DNA of 64,000 bases from Lentisphaeraceae bacterium (GTDB taxonomy: Bacteria > Verrucomicrobiota > Lentisphaeria > Lentisphaerales > Lentisphaeraceae). The first letter of the stretch is position 1, and the number at the start of each line of letters is the position of its first letter. Shown here piece by piece: positions 1 through 8,554 of the stretch. Position numbers and translations under genes: made by a program. The stretch lies in the NCBI GenBank assembly GCA_021232515.1, contig JAJPOQ010000140.1, forward strand, positions 1 to 64,000, written 5' to 3'. The notes under the pieces were generated by a model. That model worked only from the letters and a program-made list of their open reading frames with translations, had not been told where the DNA came from and searched no databases.

Positions 1-251
1 GACAATTACTTTCCTTATGTAGCTGCCAAATATTTTATGATTAATCAAGTGTACAAAGTGGTGATTCTAATAAAAAATACACTGCACACTACCTTTTTGT
101 CTAATTAGCACTTGTAAACATTAACAAGAAGGACTGGCACACTATCGTGATGTAGTTATTGAACCCAATCAGATTTACATCTTCGAAAAGAAGAACCATT
201 GATTTAATTGAGAACTTTATTACTTTTTCGAATAGTTAAATTCGGAGAAGT
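1..251. other. Window-edge region without a clear gene
   Basis: No complete gene is visible here. Two short open stretches read like protein on the plus strand: one from the window edge to a TAG near 106-108, and one from about 125 to a TGA near 203-205 whose translation ends YIFEKKNH. They lie in different frames and are too short to assign, so they may be the decayed end of a gene lying to the left. The last bases before the first gene carry a GGAG ribosome-binding site at 244-247. Confidence 0.3.
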
Positions 252-1109
252 TTGTTGCAGTATTATCTAGGTGGTCCCTTTTGGTCTTTTGCAGATTGGA
301 AAGGTATGTTTTACAAGAAAAATGCAAAGCCTGGTGAGTTTCTGGAACAGTACGCTTCTGTGTTTAATACTGTCGAAGCAGGTTCGACCTTTTATGCTAA
401 TCCTAAGCAAGATTCTGTTAAGAAATGGCGCTCTCAAGTGTCGGATGACTTTCGCTTTGTTTTTAAGCTCCCTAAATTGATAACTCATAAGTTGAAGTTG
501 GAAGACTGTCAGAAAGAGTTGACGGATTTCTTAAAACTTATGGAACCAGTTCATGAGGTGACTGGTATGTTTCAAATACAGCTTTCGCCATCTTTTTCAG
601 GTGATGGGTTTGATGTCCTCAAGAGTTTTTTAGAGATCATTTCCAAAGATTTAAATTGGGCCGTCGAAGCACGTCATAGCGATTGGTTTGATAATGGTGA
701 GAATGAAAAGAAGCTGGATGATTTACTTTTGCAACATTCAGTAACGCGCATGCACTTTAATACATCGGCTTTGTTTAAAAAAGATCCCATAACAGCTACA
801 CTAAAAGAGTCTTGGTCTAAGAAGCCTCGGAACCCTGACCGCTGGTCTGTTACAACGCCAACTCCTGCCATTCGGTATATTAGTTGTGACGAGATCATGA
901 CTTCGTTAAAAGATGCATCTAGGCTTTTGCAAGCAACGGCTTATTGGTTAGAGCAGGGCTTGACTCCATATATATTTTTGCATTCACCAGGGAATAAAAT
1001 CACACCTCAACTCTGCCAAGAGTTCCACAAGATTCTTAGTCGAAAAATAGACTTGGAGCCACTACCAACATTTCCCATAGATGAAAATACTCAATTAGAT
1101 CTTTTTTAG
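252..1109 (+). CDS. DUF72 (YecE-like) family protein
   Basis: This 285-residue protein matches the DUF72/YecE family, a TIM-barrel-like family of unknown enzymatic role. Recognisable family segments are FNTVEAGSTFY near residues 38-48, the FVFKLPK strand near residues 69-75, EARHSDWF around residue 140, and a C-terminal helix after a PYIFLHSPG segment. The length is normal for the family. The gene begins with two TTG codons in a row (252 and 255). The GGAG at 244-247 is four bases from the first and seven from the second, so the second TTG may be the true start. The gene stands alone, with 122 bases to the next gene. Family assignment is firm; function is not known. Confidence 0.85.
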   Translation: MLQYYLGGPFWSFADWKGMFYKKNAKPGEFLEQYASVFNTVEAGSTFYANPKQDSVKKWRSQVSDDFRFVFKLPKLITHKLKLEDCQKELTDFLKLMEPVHEVTGMFQIQLSPSFSGDGFDVLKSFLEIISKDLNWAVEARHSDWFDNGENEKKLDDLLLQHSVTRMHFNTSALFKKDPITATLKESWSKKPRNPDRWSVTTPTPAIRYISCDEIMTSLKDASRLLQATAYWLEQGLTPYIFLHSPGNKITPQLCQEFHKILSRKIDLEPLPTFPIDENTQLDLF

Positions 1110-1231
1110 AAGTTTTGTGGATTTTAAAAGATGTAGAAAGTTTTCATGATATGAATTTGAATTAGTCTTAGAGCGTAGCTAGATTTAATTTCTCCAAGGG
1201 CAAAAAATACATAAATATATTAGGGGCACAG

Positions 1232-2074
1232 ATGAATTCTCATTCATTCAAAATTCTTGTGGCATTATTTGGTTTTATAATGCTTTCCATGACTCACAAC
1301 GCAGAAGCACGTAAACGCGTGCCGATTTTCTTCTCTACTGGTGACGACATATCCGAAATAAAAGATGCTAGCATACAAGATCTTATGTTTTTAAATGGTG
1401 AATCTACAGAAGGGCTTGATTTAAGCGCCTTGAAAACGGAAGTACCAAGTGGATATAAAGTCGGTCTTATGCATTCTCATATCGCTATTTTATTCATGGA
1501 TTTATGGACTTGGGATGGTAAAATTGTGCTATTCAAAGGCGATACTTATTATGATATTTCGATTCCACAATCAGAAGCAATAAATAAGTATGGAAAGCCT
1601 TTTCTCTATAGTTTCCCTCTCTTACTTTTAATTTTAGGTGGAGCTCTAATTGTGTATTTACTCTACATGTCTTTAGTCGTCGCAAGTTCTAGAAAGTTGA
1701 TGAAGAAAAATACTGGTTACAATATATCGACTCCACCAACCCCAACCCCAACCCCAACCCCATCAACCCCAACACCACAGCCAGCTCCAGCACTTGAGTC
1801 GTCAAGACCTCAGCAGCCACAAGGAGTGCCTAGACCTAAAACAACTGTCAACTTTAAGAAAGATTTTACTCCAGAAGAGCTTCAGCAAATGTATGATAAT
1901 AGCGACTATCAACATGCTTTAGGTTTAGTGGATTCAGAAGGTTTAGAAAGTGGAATAAATCACTTATTCGCTAAAGGGATTAATAAAACTGAAGCTCGCT
2001 ACGGATTAAAAGCTTTATTGAAAGCTATTCAGGAGGCGCAGGCAGATGTGGAGCAAGAGCCTCTACCGGTTTAG
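1232..2074 (+). CDS. Unknown single-pass membrane protein with Pro-Thr linker
   Basis: I do not recognise a family for this 280-residue protein. A signal peptide covers about residues 1-26 (hydrophobic core, then NAEA). A periplasmic domain of roughly 100 residues follows, then one transmembrane helix at about 126-150. After it comes a low-complexity Pro/Thr linker (about 166-202) containing five CCA-ACC codon pairs in tandem, and a small cytoplasmic helical domain (about 208-275) rich in Glu and Gln. The layout, an exported sensor-like half tethered through a flexible linker to a small cytoplasmic domain, suggests a structural or signalling role, but this is inference. It is followed directly by a strong terminator at 2098-2126, so it is probably transcribed alone. 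Confidence 0.7.
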   Translation: MNSHSFKILVALFGFIMLSMTHNAEARKRVPIFFSTGDDISEIKDASIQDLMFLNGESTEGLDLSALKTEVPSGYKVGLMHSHIAILFMDLWTWDGKIVLFKGDTYYDISIPQSEAINKYGKPFLYSFPLLLLILGGALIVYLLYMSLVVASSRKLMKKNTGYNISTPPTPTPTPTPSTPTPQPAPALESSRPQQPQGVPRPKTTVNFKKDFTPEELQQMYDNSDYQHALGLVDSEGLESGINHLFAKGINKTEARYGLKALLKAIQEAQADVEQEPLPV

Positions 2075-2097
2075 TATTTAAAAATTCTCTTAGTTCG

Positions 2098-2126
2098 GGC
2101 AGTGAAATTCGTTTCGCTGCCTTTTT
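2098..2126 (+). terminator. Rho-independent terminator with UUCG loop
   Basis: A 10-base-pair stem (2098-2107 with 2112-2121) closes a TTCG tetraloop and runs straight into five T residues. It lies 24 bases after the stop of the membrane-protein gene ending at 2074 and is oriented to stop plus-strand transcription. Confidence 0.9.
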
Positions 2127-2158
2127 AGTTTTAACTTTTGAATTTATAAATTATTTTC

Positions 2159-4393
2159 TCATTTCTTACGAAAGCTTTCGTGACTAATTATAGCAAATAT
2201 GGCTTCTTTTAAAGAATGCTTGTTAAGCGATATTTGCTGGTAGACATCGTCTATATAGGGTCTCTCTTGAAGTGATGCTGGACGTCCAGTTGAGTAGGTT
2301 ATGAGTTTACCGATAATACCTTTTATGATCTTCTCTTTATCATCAAGAAGCGCATTTTTAAGAGTTCTGAGACTGTTCAGCTTTCGACCATCAGTTAACT
2401 CTGCAGTGGCGTCGATTACTTGTTTTTCGATTTTGATTTTTTCTTTACTTATAACTTCTACTTTACTATACTCACTTCTATAACGGCCAACAGGATCATA
2501 GAATTCTAGAGCAAGGCCAAGTGGATCGATTTTGGCGTGACAACGGTAACAGTTTTCGGTACTTTGGTGCTTCTTTATTATGTCTTTTATAGTTTTAGCG
2601 CCACGTATGTCAGGTTCTTGAATATCGATTCCTGTTGGAGGTTCCATTTTCTCTCCATAGATATTTTTTATTATCCATACACCTCGGAGAATCGGCGAAG
2701 TGGTAAAGGTGTTTGAGGTCATTTTAAGAAAGCCTGCTTGACCTAAAAGACCGCCGCGTTCATGACCTTTCGGAAGATTTACTTTCTTAAATTCAGCCCC
2801 TTCTACTTTTGGTAATTCATAAAAGTTAGCAAGCTGATCGTTAGCCATGATAAAGTTGGAGTCGATGAAATTTTCCATATTGAGGTCATTTTTTAAGATG
2901 TAGGTAAAAAAGGCATTTGCTTCTTTACTCATAGCGTCAACTTGGAGTGGATATACATCTGGAAACAGACGTTCATCGGGAGATATGTCATCGACTTTAT
3001 CAGTACCTAACCATTGGCGTGTGAAGTCTTTGGTGAAGCGCTTCGCTTTACGGTCATTTAGCATTCTTACTAGTTGTTGTCTAAGCTGCTTAGGTTGACT
3101 TAAGTCGGCACTTTTAAGCTCAGTGTCTGGTCGAGAGTTCCAAAGAAAATATGAGATTCTCTCTGCATAAGAGGCTGGTTTTAAGTCTTCACTTTCTTGT
3201 TTGAAGATGAAACTTGGAGAAGATAGTATCGCTGTGATAAGTGATCTGGCGGCGTTATTTTTAGTGACTTTCTTTTTAGTAAGTGAATCAGCGAAGCTAT
3301 ATAGTGCTTGTTTCGATTCAGTATCTAAATTATGATTCAGGATAGTTTTACATAAGTGATCAGCTAAGGCTCTAAAGTTACTACTGGTGTTATTGAGAAT
3401 AAGGTGCTGAGCAAAAGTCGGCCATTCTTGGTAGATCGGTCCAGTGATTGTTGCTTTGGTAAACATGACTTTTGGGCCGTTGTAAGCTTGTGGTTTCCGT
3501 TCGACTCGCCAAACCTTAGCACTGTCAAAAGTGAAAGATACTTGATCTCCCTTAGTTAGAGTTAACTCTAAAGAAATACTTTTTGTACCGTTCGGTATAT
3601 GTATTCTTTTAATCTTCTTAAAGTTAGTAGGGAAACGTGGATCCCCTAAGTTGACTCCAAGAGTTTGATCTTCTTTAGTGTTGACTAGAGTTAGATCTAA
3701 GTTGAAGCGATACTTTCCAAACTTCGGAATAACGAAGCGAGAATAACTCGTTTTAGAAGGAGAAAAATGCAGGTTACTGCGCCAAGGATAATTTGTCGTT
3801 AAGAAAAACCCTTCCTCAGTTCTATAATCACCACGCTTACTACCGCGAAAGTTTTTAACATCGAAGTCCCAAAGGCGTTCTTTTGGCTTCTTATCGATGA
3901 CTAGTTTATTGGCGATGAAGCGGGCTGTTTTTAAGTATGACTGCATTTGGTGTGGAGACATGATTTGCTCTTCACCGAGTTTGTTGAAGCCATGGTCACT
4001 TTTGTCTTCAGGGAGCAGTTCACTTAAGTCAAAGTTTGTTTTGAATAAATCATTTATGTTATTGGTATACTCTTCACGAGTTAAGCGCTTGAGTGTACTG
4101 GTTACTTTCTTTGTTTTGAGCATGTCCTGCAGTTCGATTAAGACTGCATCTGCTAAGTCACTTGAAGGTTGCTTCTTTTTCCTTGGTGGCATCTCTTTTT
4201 CTTCAAGAACAACAATAAGGCTTTCAACTAGTTTGTGGTTACTTGCGAGGTTTAGATTATCAAGTCTAACTTTGCCTTTTTGCTTATCTGGACCATGACA
4301 AGAAATACAGTAGTTGGAGAAAAGTTTATCTATGTTACTTTCGGCAAATAAGCTAAGAGGTGAGAGGCATAATAGAAGTAAGATGTATTTCAT
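2159..4393 (-). CDS. Secreted DUF1592/DUF1588-type cytochrome-like protein
   Basis: This 744-residue protein has the PVC architecture of a cytochrome c-like module followed by DUF1587, DUF1595, DUF1592, DUF1588 and DUF1585 domains. A signal peptide covers residues 1-17. The haem motif CISCH lies at 29-33, and a second CxxCH (CYRCH) at 615-619 falls in the DUF1588 region. The DUF1587 signature around LTREEYTNNINDLF follows the first haem segment. Members are exported, probably haem-binding, and thought to take part in periplasmic oxidation, often of polysaccharides, but no substrate is proven. Its ATG shares one base with the stop of the DUF1552 gene upstream, so the two are translationally coupled. 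This pairing is the usual one in Planctomycetes and Lentisphaerae. Confidence 0.9.
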   Translation of the reverse strand: MKYILLLLCLSPLSLFAESNIDKLFSNYCISCHGPDKQKGKVRLDNLNLASNHKLVESLIVVLEEKEMPPRKKKQPSSDLADAVLIELQDMLKTKKVTSTLKRLTREEYTNNINDLFKTNFDLSELLPEDKSDHGFNKLGEEQIMSPHQMQSYLKTARFIANKLVIDKKPKERLWDFDVKNFRGSKRGDYRTEEGFFLTTNYPWRSNLHFSPSKTSYSRFVIPKFGKYRFNLDLTLVNTKEDQTLGVNLGDPRFPTNFKKIKRIHIPNGTKSISLELTLTKGDQVSFTFDSAKVWRVERKPQAYNGPKVMFTKATITGPIYQEWPTFAQHLILNNTSSNFRALADHLCKTILNHNLDTESKQALYSFADSLTKKKVTKNNAARSLITAILSSPSFIFKQESEDLKPASYAERISYFLWNSRPDTELKSADLSQPKQLRQQLVRMLNDRKAKRFTKDFTRQWLGTDKVDDISPDERLFPDVYPLQVDAMSKEANAFFTYILKNDLNMENFIDSNFIMANDQLANFYELPKVEGAEFKKVNLPKGHERGGLLGQAGFLKMTSNTFTTSPILRGVWIIKNIYGEKMEPPTGIDIQEPDIRGAKTIKDIIKKHQSTENCYRCHAKIDPLGLALEFYDPVGRYRSEYSKVEVISKEKIKIEKQVIDATAELTDGRKLNSLRTLKNALLDDKEKIIKGIIGKLITYSTGRPASLQERPYIDDVYQQISLNKHSLKEAIFAIISHESFRKK

Positions 4394-5607
4394 TAAACTA
4401 ACTCCACGCTGTTGTTACTTTCACCAAACTTTTGATTCCTACCGGAGAAGTCTTGGATGATAGATTTGTAAAGGTTACAGATAGGCTTTTTCTCGTGGCG
4501 TTCATGAGAAAATGATTTTATATCATTGCTGTAATAAAGGGCAGGCAGGTCATTGAATGTATGAGCATTGGCATTTCCCATAGCTGCAGTCACAAGAGTT
4601 TTTGTTTCGTCAAAGAGGTTGCCAGTCGCAGAGCTGGTTTGCTTTAGTTTAGTCATAGTTTGGTCGATTTTATTGAGGACCATGTTTTCCATGACAAGGA
4701 GCTTTTTTATCTTCTCTGGTTTTTTACCATGGTGAGAAAAGTCATGGTAGTTACCATTTATGTTTGGTTGTTTAAAGCCTTCCCAAAATGGGATCTGAAT
4801 AGTAAGCGTTCTTGTTGAATCGGTTTCAAATGCAAGAACGGCTAGGTCGAGCATGACTTGAAAGAATTCTTCAACAGAGTGACTTGAGTATTGTGGAACC
4901 GTGTAGTCCATTTTTGGCTTATCTTTTTTAGACCAGTAAGTCTGTCTTTTTACCTTTTCTTCGACTTCTCGAATAGAGGTGAAGTATTCATCGATTTTAT
5001 GGCGATCTCGTTGGTTTAGGTTTTTGTTCATCGACTTTGCCTGTTTGAAGACGAGGTCGAGAATGCTTTTATCTTCAGTAAGGTTTTTCTGCTGTTCTTT
5101 TTTATCATTTTCAATACCAAATAATAGGTGGAAGATCTTTTTGGCCGAATCTAGTTGGTGGACAGGTAAGCCGTGTTTATCCCAACAGACTTGAGAAAAG
5201 TTTAGGTTGTAGCCAGCTTGAAAGGCAAGAGATTTAAAACGGGTGTCTTGACCGATGTATTCTGCTACTTGTTGATCTACTGAGATACGGTTTTTTCTTT
5301 CAAGTTTATTGAAGTATCCAGAAAGAATTCCAACACTCGGAGTATGCCCTAAACCAAGTTGAATACCAGGATTATCAAAGCCACTGAAGAGCTTGAGATT
5401 GTTTTTATTTTCTTTTAAAGAGTTTAAAAGGGATGGTTTTTTGACTTTTTTGTCAAAGCCAGGGACTAGTTCTGGTTGATGAAAACTTAAGTGGTTTACT
5501 ATAGTTAATAAGCGCTTTGTTTGTGTGCCTTTGATCTCTCCAAAACTTTCGAGTTGAGGTAACAATAAGCTCATGCCGGCGGCTTTTAAAAGTGTTCTTC
5601 TGTTCAT
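4393..5607 (-). CDS. DUF1552 family exported protein
   Basis: This 404-residue protein belongs to DUF1552. The N-terminus NRRTLLKAAG followed by a hydrophobic stretch resembles a twin-arginine signal, as is usual in the family. Internal family segments include LGLGHTPSVGILSGYF near residues 83-98, SVDQQVAEYIG, and a C-terminal region with GMGNANAHTFNDLP-like features. DUF1552 proteins are encoded next to DUF1592 proteins across the PVC group and are thought to act together outside the cytoplasm, but the reaction is unknown. It is the first gene of a two-gene operon. The 262 bases upstream contain an inverted repeat (5720-5842) but no obvious promoter that I can defend. Confidence 0.88.
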   Translation of the reverse strand: MNRRTLLKAAGMSLLLPQLESFGEIKGTQTKRLLTIVNHLSFHQPELVPGFDKKVKKPSLLNSLKENKNNLKLFSGFDNPGIQLGLGHTPSVGILSGYFNKLERKNRISVDQQVAEYIGQDTRFKSLAFQAGYNLNFSQVCWDKHGLPVHQLDSAKKIFHLLFGIENDKKEQQKNLTEDKSILDLVFKQAKSMNKNLNQRDRHKIDEYFTSIREVEEKVKRQTYWSKKDKPKMDYTVPQYSSHSVEEFFQVMLDLAVLAFETDSTRTLTIQIPFWEGFKQPNINGNYHDFSHHGKKPEKIKKLLVMENMVLNKIDQTMTKLKQTSSATGNLFDETKTLVTAAMGNANAHTFNDLPALYYSNDIKSFSHERHEKKPICNLYKSIIQDFSGRNQKFGESNNSVELV

Positions 5608-5719
5608 TGATCTTTCCTAAATTTTCTTCTGTATTAGGAAGAATGAAAAGATTCTTACAGCATTTTGAATTTTTTAGATAACTAATTCTCATTTCACGCT
5701 CGCTCGTACCTCGCTTAAG

Positions 5720-5842
5720 GCACAAAGGCGCCAAGGTTGACTAGAAAGAGAGGAGTGTATTTTTAGTATGGATTATGGTTTTAGAGTGCCACCTTGCTCA
5801 TTGTCGTTAATGAAGTAAATAATTTCTCTTGGTGCCTTTGTG
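5720..5842. repeat. Widely spaced inverted repeat between operons
   Basis: A 15-base arm at 5720-5734 (CACAAAGGCGCCAAG) is the near-perfect reverse complement of 5828-5842 (CTTGGTGCCTTTGTG), with one mismatch and about 93 bases between them. It lies between the sigma-factor gene (ending 5870) and the DUF1552 gene (starting 5607). GCAAAGGCGCCAAG-like words are familiar to me as dispersed intergenic repeats in several bacterial genomes, so this may be one copy of such an element; that cannot be tested in this window alone. Confidence 0.5.
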
Positions 5843-5869
5843 AGAGAAAAAATTATTATCTAATAACTA

Positions 5870-6463
5870 TTAATTTAACTCATCATCAAGGTAAGTTATT
5901 TCCTTTTGAAGAGCAGCTAAAACGCGCTTTTTGTAGACATAGACAGAGTTTTGGGAGAGGTTTAGTTCTGCGGCGACAGTCTCTCCCTTTTCACCTGAAG
6001 CTAATCTTTTGAAAGCTTCGAGGACTTGGGAGTCGAACTTAGTAGAAATGTTTTCCCAGGCTAAGTCGGCGATGTGTTTTTCCCATTCATTTTGGCTGAT
6101 ATTTTCAATCTCAGGGTTGATGCCGTTTTGTAGTTGCTCTGAATTTTCGGCTCCTTCAAAAAACTCACCTTTGTTGCGTTTATTCCAAAAAGCATAAGCT
6201 GTGCGTTGAGCAACGGTACAAAGCCACGAGCGGAAGCGGCCTTTGCTTGGGTTGTAGTCGAAGTCGGGTAGCTTTTTCCACGCTATGAGCATGACTTCTT
6301 GAATGATGTCTTCACGGTCATTTGCATTTATATTTCTAAGGTTTTGGACAACTCTGTATATGTATGGTCGGTAAAACTGGATAAAGTCCTGCCAAGCTGC
6401 ATCGTCGTGTTGATTGCGAATTTTTAAAAGAAGTGTTTGTCGTGTATTTACAGGTTTGGCCAT
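5870..6463 (-). CDS. ECF-type RNA polymerase sigma-70 family factor
   Basis: This 197-residue protein is a group 4 sigma factor of the PVC kind. Region 2 spans about residues 20-95, with FIQFYRPYIYRVVQ, the DREDIIQEVMLIAWKK segment, and the RFRSWLCTVAQRTAYAFWNKR segment that contacts the -10 element. Region 4 spans about 145-190, with GETVAAELNLSQNSVYVYKKRVLAAL as the helix-turn-helix. It is divergently arranged with a membrane Ser/Thr kinase gene (start 6518), with 54 bases between starts. In this phylum such pairs often form one signalling unit in which the kinase controls the sigma factor. No zinc-finger anti-sigma factor is seen next to it. Confidence 0.9.
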   Translation of the reverse strand: MAKPVNTRQTLLLKIRNQHDDAAWQDFIQFYRPYIYRVVQNLRNINANDREDIIQEVMLIAWKKLPDFDYNPSKGRFRSWLCTVAQRTAYAFWNKRNKGEFFEGAENSEQLQNGINPEIENISQNEWEKHIADLAWENISTKFDSQVLEAFKRLASGEKGETVAAELNLSQNSVYVYKKRVLAALQKEITYLDDELN

Positions 6464-6517
6464 ATAGTACAGAATTGGTTGATTGATAACTTTATTATAA
6501 CACAGTGTTCCTCATAA

Positions 6518-8554
6518 ATGAAATCGAATAGCAATAACAGTTTTTCAAATTTCCTTCATTCTCAGTATAAAGCTGTGAAGAAAGTGGTTAAGGAAAAAAT
6601 CATTGGTGATGAACCTGTAGAAGAGAAAAAGCCACCTAAATATATCGATTTTGAACTGATTGATGAAGGTGCACAAAAGAAAGTTTTTAAAGTATACGAC
6701 TCTTCTTGTAGCCGAGAAGTCGCTCTTGCAGTTTTAAAGAATGATAATGAACAAGAACGTGCTCAATTCATGCGAGAAGCACGATTGACTGCACTTTTAC
6801 AACATCCAAATATTATGCCAGTTTATGAGACGGGTATAAATGACGAAGCCTTGCCATTTTTTACGATGAAGTTAGGTCGTGGCGAAAATTTACAATCATT
6901 GTTGGATAAAGACGAGAAGCCTGAATTAACGACACTTATAGATGCTTTTGTTAAGGCTTGTGACGCTCTATCCTTTGCTCACTCTAAAGGGGTTATTCAT
7001 CGAGATCTAAAACCTGAAAATATTTATATCGGTAAGTTTGGTGAAGTCTTACTAAGTGATTGGGGTTTGGCGAATTTATTATTTGAAAACTGTGATGAAA
7101 GGATTCTTGATGATCAGGAACTAAGCGAGATAAATCTTAAGGTTTCCATGAAGGGCTTAGTCAAAGGCACTCCTGGTTTTATTGCTCCAGAAATAGTTAA
7201 AGATAGCGACTACTCGATTCAAAGCGAAGTATTTGCTATGGGAGCGATTTTACACACGATATTGACCGGTAAGTTGCCAATCAAAGCAGCTTCGTTGGAG
7301 GTGTCACTTGAGAAAACTAAGCTTGGTGAATTTACACCTTTTGAAGATTGTAGGGAGTCAATTCCTGATAGTTTAAAGGCCGTTTGTTGTAAAGCTCTTC
7401 AGGTAGATAAAGGCAGTCGGTACCAGTCGATTACTGAAATGCTCGAAGATGTGAAGTCTTATCAAAATGGCTTCGCAACAGATGCGGAAGACGCAGGCTT
7501 TAGAACTCAACTTGCGTTGTTTTATAAAAGGAATAAGCTGCCATTGAATGTGGGAGCGGTTTTTGGTTTCTTACTGATTATTTCAACGATTGTTTTTATT
7601 TCATTTATTCGAGAAAAGGAGCAGAAGGCTCAAGTTCTTTTGAATGAGTTAACAGAAGCAAATACGACGAGAAATAAACTCCAAAATGACCTTATTCCTA
7701 TTTATCAGAAAAAGGCTAGAGAGTTATTTCTTGATGCTCAGTTAGAGCCAGCTTTAGCGTTGATTGAGGTTGCCTACAATTTTAATCCTGAGAACAAAGA
7801 ATCTAAGCAAATGTTTGGTAAGATGCTTATGTCGAGACAAGACTTTTCTCGAGCAGCTAAGCTTCTAGAGAAGACGAACCCTAAGTTAAGTGCTATAGCT
7901 TTAAAATATGCAGAGTTGAGTCAAAATGGGCGACTATCTCAGAAAGATTTAATAAGTTTCTTGAAGGATTTGGGGCCATCTCAAAGTCAGTTGAGAGCTT
8001 ATATTTATAAAAATGCTTTGTTTGAAGAGTTTAAGATAGAAAAGGATCTAACTAAAAAGTTGGCCTTAGCTAAGTCTGAACTATTTTTGCGAAATGGACA
8101 ACTTAAGAATTTAAATATCAGCATAAAAGAAGAAGATGGGGTTTATGAAATAGACCTTAGTAATAACCCTAATTTACACACCATCTTTATTATTGAGAAG
8201 TTGGGGCCAGTTGTCGTCAAAAAGTTAGACTTAAGTAACACTGCGGTTAGTTACTTAAAGGCTCTTAAGTATATGAAGGTTATTGAGCTACATGTGCGGA
8301 ACTCTAAAAAGTTAAATATGGAAGACTATGAGCTCTTTTGTGAATATCTGGATGCAGAAGGTTCCAAGACAGACTTTTCTCTTTATATAAGAAATAAGCG
8401 TCTGCATTACCTAAATATTCACAATAGTGCGTTCACAAACTATCATGTATTGCCGACACTGAAATCTTTAAAAACTCTCGTAGTAAGTAAGGGTAAATTG
8501 CCAGATGAGATAAGGGCTAAACTGCGGAAAGATTGTCAGATTATAGAGAAATAA
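6518..8554 (+). CDS. Membrane Ser/Thr protein kinase with altered beta-3 lysine
   Basis: This 678-residue protein has a Hanks-type kinase domain at about residues 45-315, a transmembrane helix at about 344-364, a coiled-coil stretch, TPR-like helices, and a C-terminal leucine-rich-like region with DLSNNPNL and DLSNTAV segments (about 535-600). The catalytic loop HRDLKPEN (161-168) is intact. The metal-binding motif reads DWG (181-183) instead of DFG. In the beta-3 strand, where the family has VAIK, this protein reads VALAVLK, so the normal ATP-anchoring lysine position (71) is alanine; the nearest lysine is residue 74. It may be a weak or atypical kinase, or K74 may substitute. It is divergent from the ECF sigma factor gene. 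Its 3' end overlaps the convergent glycosyltransferase gene by 14 bases. Confidence 0.88.
   Translation: MKSNSNNSFSNFLHSQYKAVKKVVKEKIIGDEPVEEKKPPKYIDFELIDEGAQKKVFKVYDSSCSREVALAVLKNDNEQERAQFMREARLTALLQHPNIMPVYETGINDEALPFFTMKLGRGENLQSLLDKDEKPELTTLIDAFVKACDALSFAHSKGVIHRDLKPENIYIGKFGEVLLSDWGLANLLFENCDERILDDQELSEINLKVSMKGLVKGTPGFIAPEIVKDSDYSIQSEVFAMGAILHTILTGKLPIKAASLEVSLEKTKLGEFTPFEDCRESIPDSLKAVCCKALQVDKGSRYQSITEMLEDVKSYQNGFATDAEDAGFRTQLALFYKRNKLPLNVGAVFGFLLIISTIVFISFIREKEQKAQVLLNELTEANTTRNKLQNDLIPIYQKKARELFLDAQLEPALALIEVAYNFNPENKESKQMFGKMLMSRQDFSRAAKLLEKTNPKLSAIALKYAELSQNGRLSQKDLISFLKDLGPSQSQLRAYIYKNALFEEFKIEKDLTKKLALAKSELFLRNGQLKNLNISIKEEDGVYEIDLSNNPNLHTIFIIEKLGPVVVKKLDLSNTAVSYLKALKYMKVIELHVRNSKKLNMEDYELFCEYLDAEGSKTDFSLYIRNKRLHYLNIHNSAFTNYHVLPTLKSLKTLVVSKGKLPDEIRAKLRKDCQIIEK

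Noticed and set aside
125-205. Short protein-like stretch ending YIFEKKNH near the window edge
   Set aside because: Only about 25 codons between stops with no start; could be a remnant gene end but cannot be supported.
3897-4298. 133-codon plus-strand frame inside the DUF1592 gene
   Set aside because: It lies wholly opposite a well-supported gene, has low-complexity Ser/Leu composition and no family similarity, so it is an antisense shadow.
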